From Gemmatimonadota bacterium (GTDB lineage Bacteria; Gemmatimonadota; Gemmatimonadetes; Longimicrobiales; Longimicrobiaceae): 5,921 bases of DNA. The stretch lies in assembly GCA_019240375.1 (NCBI GenBank), contig JAFAYN010000084.1:1-5921 (forward strand). Reading direction: 5' to 3'. The notes beneath the pieces are model-generated. The model had not been told where the DNA came from and did no database searches. It saw only the letters and a list, made by a program, of their open reading frames with translations. Positions 1 to 5,921 of the stretch are shown piece after piece (within the stretch, counting starts at the first letter, position 1; the number at the start of each line of letters is the position of its first letter). The position numbers and the translations under genes are program-made.

Positions 1-2477
<2,477 letters not shown>

Positions 2478-2500
2478 GGCCGGAGCCGGACGACAGAACG

Positions 2501-2543
2501 AGCAGGGGGTGCCGACGTCGCGTCGGCACCCCCTGCTGCTTTT
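2501..2543 (+). terminator. Intrinsic terminator after gcvP, between convergent genes
   Basis: A perfect 17-bp inverted repeat, AGCAGGGGGTGCCGACG (2501-2517) and its complement (2521-2537), encloses a 3-nt TCG loop. GC and four T residues (2540-2543) follow on the plus strand. It starts 23 bases after the gcvP stop, so its main role is probably to end the gcvP transcript. The minus-strand gene ending at 2563 reads into the same hairpin from the other side, but only scattered T's (CGTTCTGTCG) follow on that strand, so bidirectional termination is possible but weaker. Confidence 0.85.
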
Positions 2544-2562
2544 GGTACCCGTGGACCGCGGA

Positions 2563-3192
2563 TCAGCGCGGCGAGAAGATGGGGGAGCGCACCTCGTACC
2601 TGCGCGTGGGGAGGCCGATGATCCGCGACACCGCCCGCTGCAGCCCGCTCTGCACTGCCCGCCCCACCGAGCGGCGACCCGCCACCGCCGGCTGCGCCTC
2701 GCCGCGGAGCCAGCGCTGCAATTCTTCCAGGTCCGAGAGCGAGAGCGTTTCCACCTCCAGCACGGCGATGTAGTAGTAGCGCCCCTGCCGCGAGGGGTGC
2801 AGGGTGGAGGCGAAGGCCGCTTCCAGCCCTCCCTCGATCTCGGTGAGAGTGGCAAAGCGGCGCTCGGCGCGCCCGTTGCCGAGCGTGTACCCGCCGTCCA
2901 GCGGGTCCTGCAGCACCGCCAGCGCGGCGCGGTGCGTCCCCGCCAGCCGGTCGAACACCCCCTTCTCCCACAGCTCGACCCGGAACTGGAAGCGGAGCGG
3001 GAGCCCGGAGGAGAGCGCGTCCCGCAGCCCCTCGTCGTCCAGCATCCCCTGCACCCGTACCTGCGGCCGCCACGACGCCGTGGCCCCGCCCACCGCGAGG
3101 GTGAGCGGGGTCTGGGCACGCGCCGGGGCGTACCCGGCGCACGCCAGCACGAGGACGAGGAGCCACGCCCCGAGGCGCGGGAGGCGAGCCAT
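2563..3192 (-). CDS. Exported DUF4390-like protein, function unknown
   Basis: A 209-aa protein. Residues 1-26 look like a signal peptide: MARLPRLG, a hydrophobic core AWLLVLVLACAG, then an APARA cleavage site before Gln27, so the mature protein should be periplasmic or membrane-associated. Residues ~45-165 have the DUF4390 pattern as I know it: a strand, LDDEGLRDALSSGLPLRF, then FRVELWEKGVFDRL, RFATLTEIEGGLE, a Tyr triplet (139-141) and an LSLSDLEELQRWL helix. The tail (171-209) is basic and ends in IIGLPTRRYEVRSPIFSPR; I cannot assign it. The start chosen is the ATG at 3192-3190. It overlaps the upstream gene's TGA by one base, directly precedes the signal peptide, and has no visible Shine-Dalgarno, which fits translation by coupling. 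Upstream in-frame extensions would lie inside the preceding gene and encode Arg/Gly-rich shadow sequence. DUF4390 has no known biochemical function. The family call is by remembered pattern; a profile search would settle it. Confidence 0.8.
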   Translation of the reverse strand: MARLPRLGAWLLVLVLACAGYAPARAQTPLTLAVGGATASWRPQVRVQGMLDDEGLRDALSSGLPLRFQFRVELWEKGVFDRLAGTHRAALAVLQDPLDGGYTLGNGRAERRFATLTEIEGGLEAAFASTLHPSRQGRYYYIAVLEVETLSLSDLEELQRWLRGEAQPAVAGRRSVGRAVQSGLQRAVSRIIGLPTRRYEVRSPIFSPR

Positions 3193-4976
3193 CAGAAGCG
3201 GGTGCCGAGCCGGATGAAAAGGTTCACCCCGTGGCCGTTCCGCAGGGGGACGGCGGCGTACACGCCCACCTGGTCCAGGACCAGCCCGACGCCGGCGTCC
3301 ACCGCGGTCGGCTCGTCGTGCATCCCCGCGGACCCCGGGCGCACCCATCCCCGCCCCGCGTCCGCGAAGAGCACCCAGTCTAGGTCGCCGTTCCACGAGC
3401 GGTCGTCGTCCTCGCCCTCATCGTTCCAGGAGTGGCCGCCCCACCCGAAGTGGAAGGCCAGGTTCCCCCGGTACTCGGACTGGAAGAGGGCGAAGCGGTC
3501 GCACCCGTACGCCGGGACGAACACGGGGGCGCGGCTCGCGTCCGCGTCGGGGAACGGGACATCGGCCGCCCGGTAGACGCGGCTGAAGCGGGCGCCGCAG
3601 TCGAGCTGGAAGAGCGAGTACCCGGGAAGCGACCCCTCGCCGCCTAGCGCGTGCTGACGCTGCGGGGGGAGGGCGGAGCCGGTGAGCGCCCCGCCGAGGA
3701 GGAGCCGAAAGTTGAGGCGCGACTCGGGGTCGACGCGGTTGTAGCGACGGATGTCCAGCGTCCCGGTGGTGAAGCGGTCGAAGGGGACGGCCGGGACGGC
3801 GATCCGCCCGTCGAACGGGAAGGGTCCGGCCACGTACGCCGCCGGGCGCTCCAGGCCGGAGTCCAGGGCGTGCTCCACCTGCCCCCGGATGAACCACCCG
3901 GTGGAGGGGTCGTCGGTCTCGTTGCGGGTGTCGAAGCGCCCGCTGAAGACCAGGGAATTGAGCCGCCCCTCGCCCACCAGCGGCTGCGGGCGCCACTCCC
4001 CGGTGCTGTTGAACACCGTCCACGGGTCTCCCACGGCGAGGCTGGAGTGCCGCTCGGAGCGGTACTCTGCGGTGAGGGAGTAGGGCGTGCCGCGCGGCTC
4101 CAGGGTGGCGAAGGCGCGCCACCCCTTGCGCTCGTAGTGGTCGCGGAAGTCGCGGTGGAAGAGGAAGGTGGAAAGGGCGCTCTCGGTGTCGGAAACGTGC
4201 CACGCCTCGATGGGGCTCACCACCGAGTGCACCCCCGCACCCACGCGGAAGGCGCGGTGCCCGCCCAGGAACTGCTCGGCGGTGACGTCGTGCCCCCAGC
4301 GCTCGGTCTCGAAGAAGGGGCCCGACTCGGTGCGGTAGATGGCGAGCGCGCTGACGCGGAAGGGGTTCCGCCCTCCCGTCTCGATGGTCGGTCCGAACTG
4401 GATGGGGAGCCCCTCCACCCGGTTGTAGCTCTTCCCGGTGGTGACGGTGAAGCTCCCCCGCCCGAAGTGCTCGGTGTGGGCGCTCTCCCCCGTGCGCGCG
4501 CCCAGCCGCACCCGCCGCTCGCGGTGCGAGATCCGGTCGCCGTCGTGGGAGTAGCGAAGCGGCTCCGAATAGGCGACCGCCTGCCCCCCGATGCGCGCCA
4601 CCTCCACCCCGGTGATCTCCCCCCCCACCACGGTGAGGTCCCCGTCGATGACGGCTCCGGGGAGGAGCTCCACGTCGCCGTTGATGACGACCACCCGCCC
4701 CTGCACGTGCCCCGCGACGGTCAGCGGCCCGCCGAGCACCGCCACGTCGCCGGAGACGGCACGCTCCTCGGGGATGCGCGTCCGCCCGCTGAAGTGCAGC
4801 GTCTCGGGGTCGTTGAAGAAGTCGACGATCCGGTCCGCCACGTCGCGTGGGAGGTCGGCGCGGCGCAGGGTGTCCGCCGGGGCGGCGGGGCGCGCCTCCG
4901 TTTCCTGCGCCACGCCGAGGGTGGCGTGCGCCGCGAGGAGGAAGGCGGAGAGGGTGAGGAGAATGGGGGTTCGCAT
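3192..4976 (-). CDS. Outer-membrane beta-barrel protein of the Omp85/BamA-TamA surface-antigen type with an N-terminal bactofilin-like region
   Basis: A 594-aa protein. Residues 1-23 form a signal peptide ending GVA before Gln24. After a short linker (DLPRDVADRIVDFFNDPETLHF), residues ~75-122 are a glycine/valine repeat with GD turns (76-77, 100-101, 112-113), resembling the beta-helix of bactofilins or polymer-forming proteins. The remainder is rich in alternating aromatic and polar strands. FDTRNETDDPSTGWFIRG (348-365) matches the DTR...P..GW hallmark of Omp85 barrels. LGGEGSLPGY (444-453) sits where the loop-6 (V/L)RG(F/Y) motif is expected. The end, VGLVLDQVGVYAAVPL...VNLFIRLGTRF, closes with Phe as in barrels inserted by BamA. 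No POTRA domains are visible, so a BamA role is unlikely. Only two cysteines occur (460, 492), and there is an acidic stretch at 517-534. The ATG start is supported by GGAGG four bases upstream and the signal peptide; a TTG-initiated extension to 5081 is rejected. Fold is well supported, substrate or partner unknown. Confidence 0.87.
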   Translation of the reverse strand: MRTPILLTLSAFLLAAHATLGVAQETEARPAAPADTLRRADLPRDVADRIVDFFNDPETLHFSGRTRIPEERAVSGDVAVLGGPLTVAGHVQGRVVVINGDVELLPGAVIDGDLTVVGGEITGVEVARIGGQAVAYSEPLRYSHDGDRISHRERRVRLGARTGESAHTEHFGRGSFTVTTGKSYNRVEGLPIQFGPTIETGGRNPFRVSALAIYRTESGPFFETERWGHDVTAEQFLGGHRAFRVGAGVHSVVSPIEAWHVSDTESALSTFLFHRDFRDHYERKGWRAFATLEPRGTPYSLTAEYRSERHSSLAVGDPWTVFNSTGEWRPQPLVGEGRLNSLVFSGRFDTRNETDDPSTGWFIRGQVEHALDSGLERPAAYVAGPFPFDGRIAVPAVPFDRFTTGTLDIRRYNRVDPESRLNFRLLLGGALTGSALPPQRQHALGGEGSLPGYSLFQLDCGARFSRVYRAADVPFPDADASRAPVFVPAYGCDRFALFQSEYRGNLAFHFGWGGHSWNDEGEDDDRSWNGDLDWVLFADAGRGWVRPGSAGMHDEPTAVDAGVGLVLDQVGVYAAVPLRNGHGVNLFIRLGTRF

Positions 4977-4980
4977 GGTT

Positions 4981-4985
4981 CCTCC
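4981..4985 (-). promoter_or_regulatory. Ribosome binding site of the outer-membrane protein gene
   Basis: Read on the minus strand the sequence is GGAGG-AACC-ATG. The GGAGG core is four bases from the ATG at 4976. It decides the start: no comparable site precedes the in-frame TTG at 5081-5079. The spacing is slightly short but usable. Confidence 0.7.
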
Positions 4986-5156
4986 GTGAAAAGGGGAGCA
5001 CGAGGCGGGAAGGCGATCGAGCCCCGGCAAGGGCACGGGCCATGCCGACCGGGAGTGCTCCTTCAAGCTTTTGCCGAGCAATCGGTTGCGTTTTCGGCGC
5101 GCAGGGCGCCGGTGCGAATCCGTGTCGGAACGACGCGGGGGAGTGTCACCGCGGAG
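4986..5156 (-). other. Leader region upstream of the outer-membrane protein gene; no promoter recognised
   Basis: This should contain the promoter and 5' leader of the two-gene minus-strand unit unless that unit is read through from the regulator upstream. I looked on the minus strand for -35/-10 pairs and for a sigma-54 -24/-12 element and found none with acceptable sequence and spacing. Around 5058-5098 the base composition is less GC-rich than its surroundings (CAAGCTTTTG and GCGTTTTC on the plus strand), the most plausible place for a promoter. No convincing small gene is present. Confidence 0.4.
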
Positions 5157-5278
5157 GCCCCCTATCCCCCCGGCCCCCTTTCCCCCGCAAGCAGGAGAAA
5201 GGGGGAGAACTGCAACCGAAATCGGCCGTTGCAGTGCTCCCCTCCCCCCTCGTGGGGGAGGGGCCGGGGGAGGGGGGC
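5157..5278. repeat. Imperfect ~120-nt palindrome built of C-runs and G-runs, likely a dispersed intergenic repeat
   Basis: The left part is a series of C-runs split by TAT, GG and TTT (5158-5186). The right part is the mirrored series of G-runs split by A, CC and A (5254-5277). Together they form one large dyad centred near 5220. At the core, ACTGCAAC (5209-5216) pairs with GTTGCAGT (5228-5235); after one mismatch, GGGGAG (5202-5207) pairs with CTCCCC (5237-5242). Competing local hairpins are CCCCTTTC-type arms 5174-5182 with 5197-5205 (9 bp), and CCCCTCCCCC (5239-5248) with its complement (5254-5263), 10 bp with a 5-nt loop. Similar C/G-run palindromes are, to my recollection, abundant between genes in Longimicrobium-like genomes; that part is from memory. 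It could form a strong hairpin in RNA from either strand. Confidence 0.7.
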
Positions 5279-5339
5279 TGGTAGGGCTCGCGCGAACGCC
5301 GGCTCAGCACGCCCCCATCCGGCTCGCTTGGGCTCGCCA

Positions 5340-5362
5340 CCTTCCCCCAATTCCGGGGAAGG
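5340..5362. repeat. 8-bp inverted repeat (hairpin)
   Basis: CCTTCCCC (5340-5347) and GGGGAAGG (5355-5362) form a perfect 8-bp stem with a 7-nt loop. No T-run follows on either strand, so it is not a standard terminator. It is probably the far edge of the same repeat-rich block as the larger palindrome. The stretch between them (5279-5339) contains three copies of GGCTCGC (5285, 5321, 5331) and no gene. Confidence 0.55.
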
Positions 5363-5380
5363 CTGAACGACGCTAAGATG

Positions 5381-5409
5381 CCTGCCGTTCCGCAGTTCCC
5401 TGCCGTTCC
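5381..5409. repeat. Two 11-nt direct repeats, 18 bases apart
   Basis: CCTGCCGTTCC occurs at 5381-5391 and again at 5399-5409. It may be a decayed short tandem repeat. No function is evident, and nothing else is recognised between 5363 and 5426. Confidence 0.45.
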
Positions 5410-5426
5410 CACATCCTGTACGGAGG

Positions 5427-5536
5427 GAGACCGGCGGGTTGTTTCGCCGGGCTCACTCCGGGACGGGGAGACTGCCGGCTGTATCGGCAGGCTCACCGGC
5501 CCCGCGGAAGAGACGGACGGCTGTTTCGTCCGGCTC
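5427..5536. repeat. Tandem array of three covarying stem-loops, unassigned structured RNA or DNA element
   Basis: Three units begin at 5427, 5468 and 5510 (41 and 42 bases apart). Written on the plus strand, each is GAG, an unpaired A, a 6-bp stem, a loop, the complementary stem, an unpaired G, then CTC pairing with the GAG. Stems are CCGGCG/CGCCGG, CTGCCG/CGGCAG and CGGACG/CGTCCG; loops are GGTTGTTT, GCTGTAT and GCTGTTT. Stem positions 2 and 4 differ in all three copies, and each change is compensated on the other arm, while loop, flanks and the A/G mismatch stay the same. This indicates a conserved structure rather than chance. The array starts 41 bases beyond the regulator's stop codon, so it could be in that gene's 3' untranslated RNA; there the loops would read AAACAGC, ATACAGC and AAACAACC. 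Strand and function are unknown, and it does not match any RNA family I recognise. Confidence 0.75.
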
Positions 5537-5577
5537 TGGAGCGGCCCCGAACCATCCACTCCATCCAGAAGAACCCC

Positions 5578-5921
5578 TCAGCGCTCGATGCCGAGACGCT
5601 TCATCCGCCGGTACAGGTTCGCACGGTCGGTCTGGAGCAATCGAGCCGCCTCCGCGATGCTCCCGTCCGCCTCCTCGATCGCCCCCAGCAGAAGATGCCG
5701 CTCGTAGTCGTCCAGCCGGTCCGTCAAAGACCGTTCGTCGTCGGACCGGTAGCCGACGCCCGGCTCCGGGGCGGGCGCCGAGGTGGCCCCGGCCAGCAGC
5801 GCGCGGATGTCGGCCACCCCCACGTCCGACCCTGCGTGAAGAATCACCAGCCGCTCCACGATGTTGGCCAACTCGCGGATGTTGCCGGGCCACGGGTGCC
5901 GGGACAGCGCCTCCACCGCGG
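5578..5921 (-). CDS. Sigma-54-dependent response regulator, C-terminal part (NtrX/NtrC-like); 5' end cut by window
   Basis: About 113 C-terminal codons of a bacterial enhancer-binding protein are present; the gene continues past the right edge. The visible part starts in AVEALSRHPWPGNIRELANIVERLVIL, the C-terminal end of the sigma-54 AAA+ ATPase domain. WPGNIREL (5892-5869) carries the conserved sensor-II arginine. A variable, Pro/Ala-rich linker of ~30 residues follows. The last ~50 residues are a Fis-type helix-turn-helix (HTH_8): DDYERHLLLGAIEEADGSIAEAARLL, then RANLYRRMKRLGIER, ending at TGA (5580-5578). The SNLYRKMKxLGI-like recognition helix fits the NtrX branch best, but NtrC- or AtoC-type relatives cannot be excluded because the receiver and GAFTGA regions lie outside the window. 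It would activate sigma-54 promoters in the cytoplasm, probably after phosphorylation by a partner kinase. The GTG at 5916 is internal (Val), not a start. Confidence 0.9.
   Translation of the reverse strand, partial: AVEALSRHPWPGNIRELANIVERLVILHAGSDVGVADIRALLAGATSAPAPEPGVGYRSDDERSLTDRLDDYERHLLLGAIEEADGSIAEAARLLQTDRANLYRRMKRLGIER

Noticed and set aside
5024..5044. Possible sigma-54 promoter (TGGCCCG...TTGCC on the minus strand)
   Set aside because: The GG and GC elements are one base too far apart for the strict -24/-12 spacing, and the sequence match is poor.
4977..5081. 35-residue N-terminal extension of the outer-membrane protein from TTG at 5081
   Set aside because: It has no ribosome binding site, would bury the clear signal peptide, and a GGAGG precedes the ATG at 4976.
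5144..5149. GTGACA on the minus strand as a -35 box
   Set aside because: The best following -10-like hexamer (GGATTC) is 22 bases away and a weak match.
3651..5366. 571-codon plus-strand frame opposite the outer-membrane gene
   Set aside because: It is antisense to a gene with signal peptide, RBS and family motifs; the translation has no recognisable domain and runs through the palindromic repeat.
5427..5536. CRISPR-like array
   Set aside because: Only three units; they vary within the stems and are not identical repeats with unique spacers, and no cas genes are visible.
5378..5707. 109-codon ATG frame covering the three stem-loops
   Set aside because: It has no Shine-Dalgarno, overlaps the regulator gene antisense, and the first repeat unit is out of frame with the other two, so the repeats are not a peptide repeat.

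Overview
The window is high-GC DNA (about 70% by eye) with dense, long shadow ORFs on both strands. It holds four protein genes, two of them cut by the window edges. A single-chain glycine decarboxylase gene, an exported Omp85-type barrel fused to a bactofilin-like region, and a non-coding gap full of C/G-rich palindromes suggest a Gram-negative, high-GC bacterium. The style of the gap resembles Gemmatimonadota/Longimicrobium genomes; that placement is an impression from memory, not a database result.

Layout. Bases 1-2477 (+) carry the last ~825 codons of gcvP, the P-protein of the glycine cleavage system. A perfect 17-bp hairpin followed by a short T run (2501-2543) ends it. Converging on it from the minus strand is a two-gene unit: a 594-aa outer-membrane protein (4976-3192), then a 209-aa exported DUF4390-like protein (3192-2563). 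The two minus-strand genes share one base in a TGATG stop/start junction and are probably translationally coupled. At the right edge (5921-5578, minus) lies the C-terminal part of a sigma-54-dependent response regulator with a Fis-type helix-turn-helix, NtrX-like.

The 601-base gap 4977-5577 between the regulator and the outer-membrane gene has no credible gene but is highly structured. It contains an imperfect ~120-nt palindrome made mainly of C and G runs (5157-5278), another short hairpin, an 11-nt direct repeat, and, just past the regulator's stop codon, three tandem stem-loops (5427-5536). These three share a loop, a conserved internal mismatch and flanks, but their stems differ by compensatory base changes. 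The array is the least explained and most interesting signal here.

How the parts relate. gcvP is metabolic housekeeping and only a convergent neighbour. The outer-membrane protein and DUF4390 protein are both predicted to be exported and likely act together in the envelope. DUF4390 genes sit next to ntrYX-type two-component genes in some beta-proteobacteria, so an NtrX-like regulator nearby may reflect a related neighbourhood. That link is inference.
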